Origin: an uncultured Lachnospiraceae bacterium
GTDB lineage: Bacteria; Bacillota; Clostridia; Lachnospirales; Lachnospiraceae
Length of the DNA: 64,000 nt
Direction of reading: 5' to 3'
Assembly (NCBI GenBank): GCA_934339135.1
Contig: CAKRHP010000003.1
Location: 62,001-126,000, forward strand
Below the pieces are notes generated by a model, which searched no databases, was not told the DNA's origin, and saw only the letters and a program-made list of their open reading frames with translations. Position numbers and translations under genes: made by a program. Shown in pieces: positions 29,468 through 38,390 of this stretch. The stretch's first letter is position 1, and every line of letters begins with the position of its first letter.

Positions 29468-30211
29468 TCATTCCACTGCGGTTGCCTCTCCAATATATAA
29501 GGAGGTCAGAAATACAAAAACAAACGCCTGTATCAGACCATCGAATATATCAAAGTAACAACTGAATACTGCCGGCAGCACTGCCGGAACAACAAGCTTG
29601 ATCAACTCCATAACTACATAGGAGCCAAGCACATTACCAAACAATCGCATACAAAGCGATAACGGTCTGGTAAACACCTCAAGCAGATTGATCGGTGCAA
29701 CGATCCAGATCGGCTCTCCAAAACTTTTCAGCCATCCTTTTCCTCCCTTTGCACGGATCCCGGCAAACTCTACGATCAGGATACTCATGATCGCCATTCC
29801 TGCCGTCACTCCCATATCCTTCGTTGGTGGCTTCAGTCCCACAAGACCGATCAGATTTGCAACGGCAATGTAGATCAATACACTGATCAGATATGGCAGA
29901 TATGCTGTTCCTTTTTCCCCCAGCAGTTCTCCAAAGAAATTCTGTGCTGTCTGATATCCCGCTTCCAATGCAAGCTGTACCTTTCCCGGATTTTCAACAC
30001 TCAGATTTCTTGTCAATAATATAGAGACAATAATCAAAACTGCCATGATGATCCACGTTACAACGACCGATTCCGGAACTGCGATCCCGCCGGATACCGG
30101 AATCGTAAATGCTGTGTTGCAATTTAATTCCTCTAGCAGCTCCTTTGTTAATTCCTCCGTAGTGCTCACTTCCTTCCCTGGCATTTGCCATATTTTTGCC
30201 ACGTTTTTCAT
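29468..30211 (-). CDS. atpB: ATP synthase Fo a subunit AtpB
   Basis: About 247 residues with five or six membrane spans. The essential Arg is in PLSLCMRLFGNV (about residue 190), and the last helix has the family's Gln-containing end (LIQAFVFVFLTSLYIGEA). The a subunit forms the two ion half-channels beside the c ring. First gene of the operon; no atpI/atpZ precedes it. The ribosome site is poor (GGGGCGG), and a GTG three codons upstream at 30220 is an alternative start. Confidence 0.95.
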   Translation of the reverse strand: MKNVAKIWQMPGKEVSTTEELTKELLEELNCNTAFTIPVSGGIAVPESVVVTWIIMAVLIIVSILLTRNLSVENPGKVQLALEAGYQTAQNFFGELLGEKGTAYLPYLISVLIYIAVANLIGLVGLKPPTKDMGVTAGMAIMSILIVEFAGIRAKGGKGWLKSFGEPIWIVAPINLLEVFTRPLSLCMRLFGNVLGSYVVMELIKLVVPAVLPAVFSCYFDIFDGLIQAFVFVFLTSLYIGEATAVE

Positions 30212-30305
30212 TATATGCACACCGCCCCAAATGTCTAATAACTTGTAATTATTTTGTTATATCAAACTTTTATGATGATATCTTTTGTGCATTTCTTCAT
30301 AAACA

Positions 30306-30333
30306 TAAAAAGACACCGCCCTGAGGGCGATGC
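30306..30333 (-). terminator. Terminator between rpmF and the atp operon
   Basis: Minus-strand hairpin GGCATCGCCC/GGGCGGTGTC (30312-30333, 3-base loop) followed by TTTTTA. It separates pta-ackA-rpmF transcription from atpB, whose own promoter must lie in 30212-30305 (AT-rich, no convincing consensus). Confidence 0.85.
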
Positions 30334-30357
30334 CTTTTTATGTTCGTGAAAATGAAA

Positions 30358-30540
30358 TTATTCTGCGTTTGCAAGAATCTCTTTCTTGTTGTAGCTTCCG
30401 CATGCCTTGCATACTCTATGTGGCATCATCAGAGCACCACACTTGCTGCACTTTACAAGATTTGGAGCAGTCATTTTCCAGTTTGCTCTTCTACGATCTC
30501 TTCTTCCCTTAGAAGATTTATTCTTTGGACAGATAGACAT
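30358..30540 (-). CDS. rpmF: Ribosomal protein bL32
   Basis: 60 residues. Starts MSICPKNKSSKGRRDRRRA and carries a zinc ribbon CSKCG...CKACG, so this is the zinc-binding form of bL32, a large-subunit protein near the peptidyl-transferase exit. GGAGGTG precedes the ATG. In many Firmicutes a DUF177 (yceD) gene sits before rpmF; here ackA is directly upstream with an 84-base gap. Confidence 0.97.
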   Translation of the reverse strand: MSICPKNKSSKGRRDRRRANWKMTAPNLVKCSKCGALMMPHRVCKACGSYNKKEILANAE

Positions 30541-30624
30541 TTTCTTACACCTCCTACTGTTATCCTACTTTGCTTTTTACAACACTTTTTCGATTATATC
30601 AATTGCTGTATTGTTTGTCAACCA

Positions 30625-31815
30625 TTATTTTTCAACAACTGCGACCGTTTCTCTGGCAATTTTTAATTCCTCGTTAGTCGGAACAACCCATACCGGAATA
30701 CTACTGTCATCTGTAGAAAGAAGAAGCTCTTCTCCTCTGACTGTATTGGCCTCCTTGTTGAGCTTAATGCCCAGTGCAGAAAGCCCTTCAACGATACGTC
30801 CACGTACCACCAGGTTATTCTCACCGGCACCTGCTGTCAGGGCAATGGCATCGGCACCACCGATGGCTGTGTGGTATGCACCAATATATTTGATCACTCT
30901 GTATACCAGCACCTCTAATGCATTGTGGGCTGCCTCGTTTCCTGCATCCTCCTCTTCCAGAAGATCTCTGTAATCGTTAGACAGACCGGAAATACCGAGA
31001 ACACCAGACTCCTTATTTAACATCGTCAGAACATCACTGACTGATTTGTTTTCCTTATTGCAGATAAACTCTACGATCGCCGGATCAATGTCGCCGGAAC
31101 GGGTACCCATCACAAGACCCTCTAACGGAGTCATGCCCATACTGGTATCGACAGACTTGCCATTAACAACAGCGGAAATGCTTGCACCGCTTCCGATATG
31201 GCAGATGATCATCTTGGAATTGTTGATATCAAGACCAGCGAGCTGTGCCAGTCTCTCAGAAACGAAGCTGTGGCTTGTACCATGAAAACCATAACGGCGG
31301 ATGCCGTACTGCTCATAATATTTCTTTGGAATTCCATATAAATATGCCTTTGGTGGCATTGTCTGATGGAATGCCGTATCAAATACTGCAACATTCGGCA
31401 CACCTGGCATGATCTTCTGACAGGCGCGGATACCAAGAATATTGGCCGGGTTATGCAGTGGTGCTAATGCACTGCACTCCTCGATCTCACGGATCACATT
31501 CTCATCGATCAGTACGGAAGAAGAAAACTTCTCACCGCCATGTACCACACGATGGCCAATGGCTTCGATCTCATCCAGAGATTTCAGGATTCCATGCTCC
31601 GGAGCTACCAAAGCATCAAGAACGGTCTTCATCGCTACGGAATGATCCGGAATGTCTACGGATTTCTCCAGTTTCTCGCCCTTCACCTTGATAGAAAAGA
31701 TACCATCCAGTCCGATTCTCTCACACTGACCGGAAGCACTGACCTCCTCTGTCTCAGAATCGATCAGCTGATATTTTAATGATGAGCTGCCGCAGTTTAC
31801 TACAAGAATTTTCAT
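30625..31815 (-). CDS. ackA: Acetate kinase AckA
   Basis: 396 residues. ASKHA-fold phosphotransferase: MKILVVNCGSSSLKYQL at the start (phosphate 1 loop), GHRVVHGG (about 90), FDTAFHQTMP, YGFHGTSHSFV and HIGSGASI (phosphate 2 region, about 207). It makes ATP and acetate from acetyl phosphate, the last step of acetate fermentation. It starts 21 bases after pta and is co-transcribed with it. Confidence 0.98.
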   Translation of the reverse strand: MKILVVNCGSSSLKYQLIDSETEEVSASGQCERIGLDGIFSIKVKGEKLEKSVDIPDHSVAMKTVLDALVAPEHGILKSLDEIEAIGHRVVHGGEKFSSSVLIDENVIREIEECSALAPLHNPANILGIRACQKIMPGVPNVAVFDTAFHQTMPPKAYLYGIPKKYYEQYGIRRYGFHGTSHSFVSERLAQLAGLDINNSKMIICHIGSGASISAVVNGKSVDTSMGMTPLEGLVMGTRSGDIDPAIVEFICNKENKSVSDVLTMLNKESGVLGISGLSNDYRDLLEEEDAGNEAAHNALEVLVYRVIKYIGAYHTAIGGADAIALTAGAGENNLVVRGRIVEGLSALGIKLNKEANTVRGEELLLSTDDSSIPVWVVPTNEELKIARETVAVVEK

Positions 31816-31836
31816 AACATATTTCCTCCATTTATA

Positions 31837-32838
31837 TTACTGTAACTGTGCCTGTACTGCCGTCAGGGCGATAACACCTGTGATATCCTCTGCAGAACAG
31901 CCACGTGACAGATCATTGACAGGACTGGAAAGACCCTGCAGCATTGGTCCGTATGCCTCCGCCTTTGCAAGACGCTGTACTAACTTATAAGAAATATTAC
32001 CACAATCCAGGTTCGGGAATACAAGGACATTTGCCTTACCTGCCACCTCACTGCCCGGCGCCTTGGCCTTTGCAACCTCCGGTACGATCGCTGCATCTGT
32101 CTGAAGCTCACCGTCAATGACTAACTGTGGATACTTCTCATGTGCGATCCGGGTAGCCTCAACCACCTTGTCCACCAATGGATGCTTGGCACTTCCCTTC
32201 GTAGAATGGGAAAGCATTGCAATGATCGGGTTGCCTCCCACCAGATTACGGAAGCTCTTGGAACTGGAATGTGCAATGGCAGCCATCTCCTCTGCATTCG
32301 GATCCTGATTCAGACCGCAGTCTGCGAAAAGGAAAGTTCCATGCTCACCATACTCACAGTTTGGCACATCCAGAATAAAGAAACCGGATACCAGCTCTGT
32401 GCCCGGTGCAGTCTTTAAGATCTGCAGGGATGGGCGAAGCACATCTGCGGTAGCATGGCAGCATCCAGCCACCATACCGTCGGCATCCTTGCATTTCACC
32501 ATCATTACACCAAACATTATATAATTATTTAATAACTGCTCTCTTGCAGACTCCAATGTCATTCCCTTTTTCTTACGAAGCTCATACAAAAGATTTACAT
32601 ACTCATCAAGCTTTGGAGATGTCTCCGGATTTACTACCGTGATCCCATCCAGTTCTACATCCAGCCAGTGAGCACCATCTCTGATCTTTTCCTCATCTCC
32701 CACCATAACAAGCTTAGCGGTGCCTTCCTTTAGCACCTGTGCCGCTGCGATAAGGGTTCTCTTATCTCTTGTTTCCGGCAATACAATTGTCTTTACATCC
32801 TGCTTTGCTCTTGCTTTAATCTCGTCAATAAACTTCAT
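31837..32838 (-). CDS. pta: Phosphate acetyltransferase Pta
   Basis: 333 residues, the short form without the N-terminal DRTGG domain. Family marks include IVLPETRDKRTLIAA, MVAGCCHATADVLRP (about 130), FADCGLNQDPNAEEMA and SSPVNDLSRGCSAEDI at the C-terminus. It converts acetyl-CoA and phosphate to acetyl phosphate. The frame starts at 32850, but GGAGG is five bases from the ATG at 32838 (MKFIDEIKAR). Confidence 0.97.
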   Translation of the reverse strand: MKFIDEIKARAKQDVKTIVLPETRDKRTLIAAAQVLKEGTAKLVMVGDEEKIRDGAHWLDVELDGITVVNPETSPKLDEYVNLLYELRKKKGMTLESAREQLLNNYIMFGVMMVKCKDADGMVAGCCHATADVLRPSLQILKTAPGTELVSGFFILDVPNCEYGEHGTFLFADCGLNQDPNAEEMAAIAHSSSKSFRNLVGGNPIIAMLSHSTKGSAKHPLVDKVVEATRIAHEKYPQLVIDGELQTDAAIVPEVAKAKAPGSEVAGKANVLVFPNLDCGNISYKLVQRLAKAEAYGPMLQGLSSPVNDLSRGCSAEDITGVIALTAVQAQLQ

Positions 32839-32897
32839 GATATCCTCCATTCTGCCTTCGAGCTATGGCATAAATCAAAAATCACCCAATTAATTTA

Positions 32898-32926
32898 AGT
32901 ATAATGGATTCCCTTCTCTTTGTCTA
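32898..32926 (-). promoter_or_regulatory. Predicted promoter of pta-ackA-rpmF
   Basis: Minus strand: -35 TAGACA (32921-32926), exact 17-base spacer, -10 TATACT (32898-32903), about 60 bases upstream of the pta ATG. Confidence 0.72.
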
Positions 32927-32947
32927 GTGCATTTTATGATGTAACTG

Positions 32948-32956
32948 TGGTATACT
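32948..32956 (+). promoter_or_regulatory. Extended -10 promoter of tmcAL
   Basis: TGG followed by TATACT (32951-32956) forms an extended -10 element 48 bases before the ATG; the -35 region is poor, as is common for extended -10 promoters. Confidence 0.5.
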
Positions 32957-33004
32957 GATACACAAATGAAGCGAATCAATCGTTATCCGGAAAGGAGCGG
33001 CTAG

Positions 33005-34234
33005 ATGATAAAATTTACCGGAATCGTTGCAGAATACAATCCATTTCATAATGGTCATAAGCACCAGATCGAGTATCTGCGTTCTCTGGGTGCGGAGATG
33101 GTCGCCGTGGCGATGAGCGGCAATTTTGTCCAGCGGGGAGCACCTGCCTGGATCGATAAATATACCCGTACACAGATGGCACTCTCCCAGGGTGCCGATC
33201 TGGTATTTGAGCTGCCCACCGTCTATGCATTATCCAGTGCAGAGCATTTTGCGTTTGGTGGTATCTCTTTATTAAATGCACTTCATATGGACAGCTTCTG
33301 TTTCGGATGCGAGACACCTTCTCTGCCGTTGCTGAATGCTGCAGCAGAGCTGCTGCAAAAAGAGCCGGACGAATACCGCCAGACTCTACAGGGGCAGTTA
33401 AAAGCGGGCGCATCCTATCCTGCTGCCAGAGAAACTGCCCTGCGCCGGAGTATGCCGGAGCTCCCGACGGATTTTCTTTCCGGTGCCAACAACATTCTGG
33501 CACTGGAATACCTGAAAGCATTAAAAAACATGCACAGCACCATGACACCGGTTCCCATCCGGCGCACAGATTCCGGATATCACAGCACGGAGCTTTCCGA
33601 TGGAACATTTTCCTCCGCTTCGGCTATCCGTTCTTCTTATAAGGAAACAAAGTCTCTGAAGGATGTCTCCCGTGCTCTTCCCGAGAAGGTTCTGACTCTG
33701 CTTGAAGACCGTTCCGGCCACTTCGGTATGGAGACTGCCGATTTTGATACGCTCCTTTACTATGCACTGCGCCGGGCCGTACGGAAAGGCACCCTGACCC
33801 ATTACGGGGACATGGTTGAGGAGCTTGCCAACCGTATCGAAAAGTCTCTTGCAGATTATCAGAATGCAGAAACCTTTATCCTTTCCTTAAAAAGAAAGAA
33901 TATCACATATTCCCGGATCTGCCGCTGCCTGTTCCAGCTTCTTCTTGAGATTCCTTCCGAATACGTAAATGGTACCTCCCATCCGGTTCCCTATCTGCGC
34001 CTTCTGGGTATGCGCCGATCCAGAAGCAGCTATCTGCGACGGATCACCGAAGTTCCGGTTCTCACAAAAATGGCAGATGCCTGGGATATTTTGTCTGATC
34101 TCCCCTGTCCTTATGCAAAGGATTTTCTTTCCTTTGATCTATTTGCCGCTGATCTTTACCGGCAGGTTCTGCTGCAAAAAACAGGCACTTTGATCCCGGA
34201 TGAATACCATGCCGGTATTATGATCATGGATTAA
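33005..34234 (+). CDS. tmcAL: tRNA(Met) cytidine acetate ligase TmcAL
   Basis: 409 residues (formerly YlbM). The nucleotidyltransferase-like N-terminus has GIVAEYNPFHNGHKHQI (HxGH-type motif), AVAMSGNFVQRGAPAWIDKYTR and LVFELPTVYALSSAEHFAFGG. The enzyme activates acetate with ATP and transfers it to C34 of elongator tRNA-Met to give N4-acetylcytidine. Its placement back-to-back with the acetate-producing pta-ackA genes is common in Firmicutes. AAAGGAG lies seven bases upstream of the ATG. Confidence 0.95.
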   Translation: MIKFTGIVAEYNPFHNGHKHQIEYLRSLGAEMVAVAMSGNFVQRGAPAWIDKYTRTQMALSQGADLVFELPTVYALSSAEHFAFGGISLLNALHMDSFCFGCETPSLPLLNAAAELLQKEPDEYRQTLQGQLKAGASYPAARETALRRSMPELPTDFLSGANNILALEYLKALKNMHSTMTPVPIRRTDSGYHSTELSDGTFSSASAIRSSYKETKSLKDVSRALPEKVLTLLEDRSGHFGMETADFDTLLYYALRRAVRKGTLTHYGDMVEELANRIEKSLADYQNAETFILSLKRKNITYSRICRCLFQLLLEIPSEYVNGTSHPVPYLRLLGMRRSRSSYLRRITEVPVLTKMADAWDILSDLPCPYAKDFLSFDLFAADLYRQVLLQKTGTLIPDEYHAGIMIMD

Positions 34235-34294
34235 CTCTCTCCTTAAAATGACATTTTTTTCAATTAACCCCTACCCATTTTGGTCATTTATGGT

Positions 34295-34300
34295 TATAAT
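34295..34300 (+). promoter_or_regulatory. -10 element of the DAHP synthase leader transcript
   Basis: A perfect TATAAT; the -35 region (TACCCA at 17 bases) is poor. A start near 34307 would give a leader of about 140 bases. Confidence 0.45.
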
Positions 34301-34307
34301 AAAAAAC

Positions 34308-34445
34308 TGTGGGCATCAAAGCCCACATGATACAACTGTTTTGTCGTGCTGCACAAAGCAGTCCGGTATAATCCTTCTAAACAGTCTGCTGTTATATCCG
34401 GATCATACCTGTTACTAGACCTGCAGCACAGAAATGAGGATAAAG
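34308..34445 (+). ncRNA. Structured 5' leader of DAHP synthase, candidate cis-regulatory RNA
   Basis: Four helices can be drawn. P1: TGTGGGC/GCCCACA (34308-34327). P2: CTGTTTTGT with ACAAAGCAG (34336-34344 and 34353-34361, 9 bp) closing an 8-base loop. P3: GGTATAATCC with GGATCATACC (34365-34374 and 34400-34409, 9 of 10 paired) enclosing P4: AACAG/CTGTT (34380-34393, 4-base loop). The P2 loop GTGCTGC (34346-34352) is exactly complementary to GCAGCAC (34423-34429), which ends seven bases before the GAGGA ribosome site, forming a possible pseudoknot that would gate translation. I see no T-box motif and no terminator-type T run. Ligand, if any, is unknown. Confidence 0.6.
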
Positions 34446-35474
34446 ATGGGTGTAACCTACGTAAAAGAAGTAATGTCACCGGAGGAATTACTGGAAGCAT
34501 ACCCACTTCCAGCAGAGCACAAGAAATTAAAAGAAGCGCGTGATGCCGAGATCAAAAAGGTCTTTACCGGGGAATCCGATAAGTTTTTGGTCATCATCGG
34601 ACCATGTTCTGCAGATAACGAAGATTCTGTCTGCGATTATATAAATCGTCTTGCCAAGGTACAGGATAAGGTTTCTGACAAGATTCTGATCATCCCTCGT
34701 ATCTATACCAATAAACCACGTACTACCGGACAGGGCTACAAGGGAATCGTTCATCAGCCGGATCCTGAGAAAGAGCCTGACCTTCATGATGGTCTCATCG
34801 CCATGAGAAAAATGCATCTCCGCGCCATTGCAGAGACACATTTATTTGCAGCCGACGAGATGCTATACCCTGAGAACTGGCCTTATATCTCAGATATTCT
34901 CTCTTACGTTGCAGTGGGTGCACGTTCCGTAGAGGACCAGCAGCACCGTCTGACTGTCAGCGGCTTTGATATTCCATGTGGTATGAAAAACCCTACCAGT
35001 GGTACTTTAAGCATTATGCTTAACTCCTGCATCGCAGCACAGAGCAGCCACACCTTTATGTATCGTCAGTGGGAGGTCAAAACAGACGGAAATCCACTGG
35101 CACACACAATCCTGCGTGGTGCAGTCAATAAGCATGACCAGTCTATGCCAAACTATCATTACGAGGATCTGGTTCTTCTGAATGAAATGTATCAGCAGCT
35201 TGATCTGAAGAATCCTGCCTGCATCGTGGATGCAAACCATGCAAATTCCAACAAACAGTATTATGAGCAGCCTCGTATCGTATCCGAGGTTCTTCACAGC
35301 CGTAACGTTTCTGATGATATCAAGAAGCTTGTGAAGGGTGTCATGATCGAAAGCTATATTGAGCCGGGCAATCAGAAGATTTCCGAGCATATCTACGGTA
35401 AATCCATCACAGACGCCTGCCTTGGCTGGGATGAGTCTGAGCGTCTTATTTATGATATTGCAGAGAAGCTGTAA
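34446..35474 (+). CDS. aroF: 3-deoxy-7-phosphoheptulonate (DAHP) synthase, class I alpha
   Basis: 342 residues, E. coli AroF/G/H type. Condenses phosphoenolpyruvate and erythrose 4-phosphate, the first step of aromatic amino acid synthesis. Metal ligands are all visible: Cys in IIGPCSADN, His in DANHANSNKQ, Glu in GVMIESYIEPGNQ and Asp in SITDACLGWDES; PEP-binding KPRTTGQGYKG and GMKNPTSG are present. Which aromatic amino acid inhibits it cannot be read with confidence, so the symbol is generic. An ATG exists at 34434, but it overlaps the GAGGA ribosome site that serves the ATG at 34446. Preceded by a long structured leader. Confidence 0.95.
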   Translation: MGVTYVKEVMSPEELLEAYPLPAEHKKLKEARDAEIKKVFTGESDKFLVIIGPCSADNEDSVCDYINRLAKVQDKVSDKILIIPRIYTNKPRTTGQGYKGIVHQPDPEKEPDLHDGLIAMRKMHLRAIAETHLFAADEMLYPENWPYISDILSYVAVGARSVEDQQHRLTVSGFDIPCGMKNPTSGTLSIMLNSCIAAQSSHTFMYRQWEVKTDGNPLAHTILRGAVNKHDQSMPNYHYEDLVLLNEMYQQLDLKNPACIVDANHANSNKQYYEQPRIVSEVLHSRNVSDDIKKLVKGVMIESYIEPGNQKISEHIYGKSITDACLGWDESERLIYDIAEKL

Positions 35475-35544
35475 TGTTACGGAAAGGGAAAACTGGAGCT
35501 TTGCTTTTGATCTTCACTTTGTTATAAGCATTTTCCTATATGTC

Positions 35545-35586
35545 AAAAAGCCATATCTTGTAACTTTTGAGAAGATATGGCTTTTT
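35545..35586. terminator. Bidirectional terminator between DAHP synthase and ung
   Basis: Perfect 15-bp arms AAAAAGCCATATCTT (35545-35559) and AAGATATGGCTTTTT (35572-35586), giving T runs on both strands; serves the two convergent genes. Confidence 0.92.
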
Positions 35587-35630
35587 CTGTTGAGTTACTT
35601 ATTATATTTAAGATCATATGATGCATAATC

Positions 35631-36308
35631 TTACACATTATCAATCTGCCAGTCGATCGGCTCCACTCCATTTGCCTTCAGAAAATCATTCGCCTGACTG
35701 AAATGCTTACAGCCAAAGAAACCACGATATGCCGACAGCGGACTTGGATGAGGTGCCTTCAGGATCAGATGCTTTGGATTCGTCAGCATCGGGATCTTGC
35801 TTTGTGCCGGTCTGCCCCAGAGCATATAAACAATTGGCCGGTCCTGCGCATTGACTGCCTGGATCACAGCATCCGTAAACTGCTCCCAGCCCTTTCCCTG
35901 ATGGGAAGCTGCCTGATGGGCCCGCACCGTCAGAACCGTGTTTAACAACAGAACCCCCTGATCTGCCCACTTCTTCAGATAACCGTTATTGGGAATGTCG
36001 CATCCCAGATCGTCATGAAGCTCTTTGTAAATATTTTGCAGAGAAGGCGGAATCTCCTTTTGATCCTCCGGTACCGAAAAAGACAATCCATGAGCCTGAT
36101 GAACATTATGATAAGGATCCTGTCCCAAAATCAGGACTTTAACCTTTGATAACGGTGTAAAATGAAATGCATTAAAAATATCATCTGCCGGTGGATAAAC
36201 CACAACCCGGCTGTACTCCTCTTTCACAAAATTAAATAAATCTCTGTAGTATGGCTTGGAAAACTCTCCCCGGATCGCATCCAGCCAGTCATTCGTGATC
36301 ATTGCCAT
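35631..36308 (-). CDS. ung: Uracil-DNA glycosylase Ung
   Basis: 225 residues, family 1 UDG. Catalytic water-activating motif GQDPYHNVHQAHGLSF (about residue 65) and the leucine-loop motif HPSPLSAYRG (about 188). It removes uracil from DNA in base-excision repair. GAGGA precedes the ATG by seven bases. Convergent with the DAHP synthase gene. Confidence 0.98.
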   Translation of the reverse strand: MAMITNDWLDAIRGEFSKPYYRDLFNFVKEEYSRVVVYPPADDIFNAFHFTPLSKVKVLILGQDPYHNVHQAHGLSFSVPEDQKEIPPSLQNIYKELHDDLGCDIPNNGYLKKWADQGVLLLNTVLTVRAHQAASHQGKGWEQFTDAVIQAVNAQDRPIVYMLWGRPAQSKIPMLTNPKHLILKAPHPSPLSAYRGFFGCKHFSQANDFLKANGVEPIDWQIDNV

Positions 36309-36428
36309 CCTTAGTTCCTCTTTTCTATATTCGAAATGCTTATTACAAATGTCTGATAAATAGCTCTTTCTTTTTGCAAAATTTATGTGGCTTTTATCTC
36401 TTTTATCGTTGTTGATTTCACCATAGGA

Positions 36429-37190
36429 TTACAGACGTACGGAAATCCCCTCATCCCGGAGATATTCTTTCACCTGACGGATCGTCAGCTCCTTGTAGTG
36501 AAATAACGATGCGGCAAGCACTGCCTCTGCATGTCCCTCTGTAAAAGCATCCTTAAAATGCTCCAGCTTGCCGGCTCCACCGGAGGCAATCACCGGAATC
36601 GGTACATTATCCGAAATGATCCGGGTCAGTTCATTATCATATCCCGCCTTTGTCCCATCACAGTCCATGCTTGTCAAAAGAATCTCACCCGCTCCAAGCT
36701 CGGCTGCCTTCATAGCCCATTCTACCGCATCGATCCCCATATCGACTCTGCCGCCGTTTTTATATATATTCCATCCGCTTCCGTCCTCTCGGCGTTTTGC
36801 ATCAATGGCAACCACCACACACTGGCTGCCAAACTTCATTGCCGCTTCCGAGATCAGCGTCGGATTCATAATGGCCGCTGTGTTTACCGACACCTTATCC
36901 GCACCTTCTCTGAGGATCACCTTAAAATCCTCCACGGTGCGGATTCCTCCCCCCACGGTAAACGGAATAAAAACAGTCTCTGCCACCCGGCGTACCATAT
37001 CAATCTTGGTGGCTCTGGCATCCGAGGAAGCGGTAATATCCAAAAATACCAGCTCATCTGCGCCTTCCCGTCCATACGCTGCGCCAACCTCTACCGGATC
37101 CCCGGCATCCTTCAGATCCACAAAATTTACACCTTTAACCACTCGTCCCTCATGAACATCCAGACATGGGATCACTCTCTTTGTAAACAT
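36429..37190 (-). CDS. hisF: Imidazole glycerol phosphate synthase cyclase subunit HisF
   Basis: 253 residues, a (beta/alpha)8 barrel. Catalytic Asp residues are in [15 protein letters not shown] (about residue 11) and [11 protein letters not shown] (about 130); phosphate-binding [10 protein letters not shown] and [11 protein letters not shown] are present. With HisH it makes IGP and AICAR in histidine synthesis, linking to purine metabolism. The open frame extends to 37214, but the GGAGG-spaced ATG is at 37190. The rest of the his pathway is not in the window. Confidence 0.97.
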   Translation of the reverse strand: MFTKRVIPCLDVHEGRVVKGVNFVDLKDAGDPVEVGAAYGREGADELVFLDITASSDARATKIDMVRRVAETVFIPFTVGGGIRTVEDFKVILREGADKVSVNTAAIMNPTLISEAAMKFGSQCVVVAIDAKRREDGSGWNIYKNGGRVDMGIDAVEWAMKAAELGAGEILLTSMDCDGTKAGYDNELTRIISDNVPIPVIASGGAGKLEHFKDAFTEGHAEAVLAASLFHYKELTIRQVKEYLRDEGISVRL

Positions 37191-37253
37191 ATATCCTCCA
37201 TTCTGATGCCACACCTACGGCATCCTACGTCATTTCCTTTGATGTCATACTGT

Positions 37254-37859
37254 CTACAGATCACAGAAGTTTCTCAGAATCTGCAGTCCCACGTCACCGC
37301 TCTTTTCCGGATGAAACTGACACGCAAACACATTCCCATGCTCCACAGAGGCATGGATCGGCACAATATAATCGGTAGTTGCCGCCACATCCTCCGGATG
37401 ATCTGCCTTGAGATAATAGGAATGAACAAAATATACATATGACTGATTCTCAATGCCCCGGAACAATCTGGCGCCCTCTTTGATCTCAATGGAATTCCAT
37501 CCCATATGAGGAATCTTGTAGCCTTCCTTGGGCGGAATGGATACGATCTCTCCATCCAGAAGACCTATGCCCTCCACTCCCGGAGACTCATCGCTGCTGC
37601 GGAACAAAAGCTGCAATCCCAGACAGATCCCCAAAAACGGTGTGCCTGCTGCCGCCACCTTCCGGATCACCTCTACCAGCCCAAACCGGTGCAGCTTCTC
37701 CATGGCATCACCAAATGCACCGACCCCCGGCAGGATCACCTTGTCAGCCCCCAGAATGGTTTCCGCATCTCTGGTTACAACACAATCCTCTCCCAGAGAA
37801 ACCAGTGCTTTTTCCACGCTCTTTAAATTACCTGCATCATAGTCTATTATAGCTATCAT
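37254..37859 (-). CDS. hisH: Imidazole glycerol phosphate synthase glutaminase subunit HisH
   Basis: 201 residues, class I glutamine amidotransferase. Nucleophile Cys in GICLGLQLLF (about residue 79) and His/Glu pair in QFHPEKSGDVG (about 185). Starts IAIIDYDAGNLKSVEKAL. Supplies ammonia to HisF, whose gene follows 63 bases downstream. AGAGGTG precedes the ATG. Confidence 0.97.
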   Translation of the reverse strand: MIAIIDYDAGNLKSVEKALVSLGEDCVVTRDAETILGADKVILPGVGAFGDAMEKLHRFGLVEVIRKVAAAGTPFLGICLGLQLLFRSSDESPGVEGIGLLDGEIVSIPPKEGYKIPHMGWNSIEIKEGARLFRGIENQSYVYFVHSYYLKADHPEDVAATTDYIVPIHASVEHGNVFACQFHPEKSGDVGLQILRNFCDL

Positions 37860-37947
37860 TGTTGTATATCACCTCTGTTGTCGTTGTTTTGTATGGTAAA
37901 AGTGTACCACATACGGGGAGGGTTGTCGATATGGGGATTCGTCTGAA

Positions 37948-37972
37948 AGTTATTTATGTTATCTAGGTATTT
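37948..37972 (+). promoter_or_regulatory. Putative PadR operator in front of padR
   Basis: An imperfect dyad AGTTATTTATG..TTATCTAGGTATTT that matches the perfect 25-bp palindrome at 42634-42658 in 18 of 25 positions. It lies about 55 bases upstream of the padR ATG, in front of the AT-rich promoter region, just as the other copy lies in front of the transporter promoter. Confidence 0.55.
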
Positions 37973-38027
37973 TATTTTTTCATTATTTATGATATATTAT
38001 TTTCGTGGACAATAAAGGAGGATCATA

Positions 38028-38390
38028 ATGGCAGCAAGAAACAGCTTTAAAAGTGGCTCCTGTGAAATGATCGTGTTACATATCCTAAAAAATTACGGTG
38101 ACTGTTATGCTTATCAGATTTCACAATATATCAAAAAATACTCCAACGAAAAATTATATTTCCCCGAGGGGTCTCTGTATCCGGCTTTTTATAAGTTGAT
38201 TGATCACCACTACATTTCTGACTACAAAATGAAAACCGGGAAAAGACAGGTAAAGGTTTTCTATCATATTGAACCTGCCGGAGAAAAGCGATTGGAGCAG
38301 CTCTTATCAGACTATCGGTCATTGGTCGATAGCATTGATACCCTGTTAGCATTTGACTTTGCATCATTAAAGGAGACACAAGATGAATAA
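38028..38390 (+). CDS. PadR-family transcriptional regulator
   Basis: 120 residues. Winged helix with the PadR layout: GSCEMIVLHILKNYGDCYAYQISQYI, then the wing LYFPEGSLYPAFYKLIDHHYISDY, and a short C-terminal helix (about 85-115) for dimerisation. PadR proteins repress detoxification or export genes and release on ligand binding. AAAGGAGG precedes the ATG. Its stop overlaps the start of the next gene by eight bases. It converges with an ABC exporter whose promoter carries a matching operator, so autoregulation and exporter control are likely. Confidence 0.92.
   Translation: MAARNSFKSGSCEMIVLHILKNYGDCYAYQISQYIKKYSNEKLYFPEGSLYPAFYKLIDHHYISDYKMKTGKRQVKVFYHIEPAGEKRLEQLLSDYRSLVDSIDTLLAFDFASLKETQDE

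Noticed and set aside
34308..34445. T-box riboswitch before DAHP synthase
   Set aside because: No T-box UGGN bulge sequence, no stem I specifier pattern and no terminator/antiterminator pair; a different type of leader is more likely.
36531..37442. Long plus-strand ORF opposite hisF and hisH
   Set aside because: Antisense shadow of two well-recognised genes; crosses their intergenic gap and has no plausible start signal.
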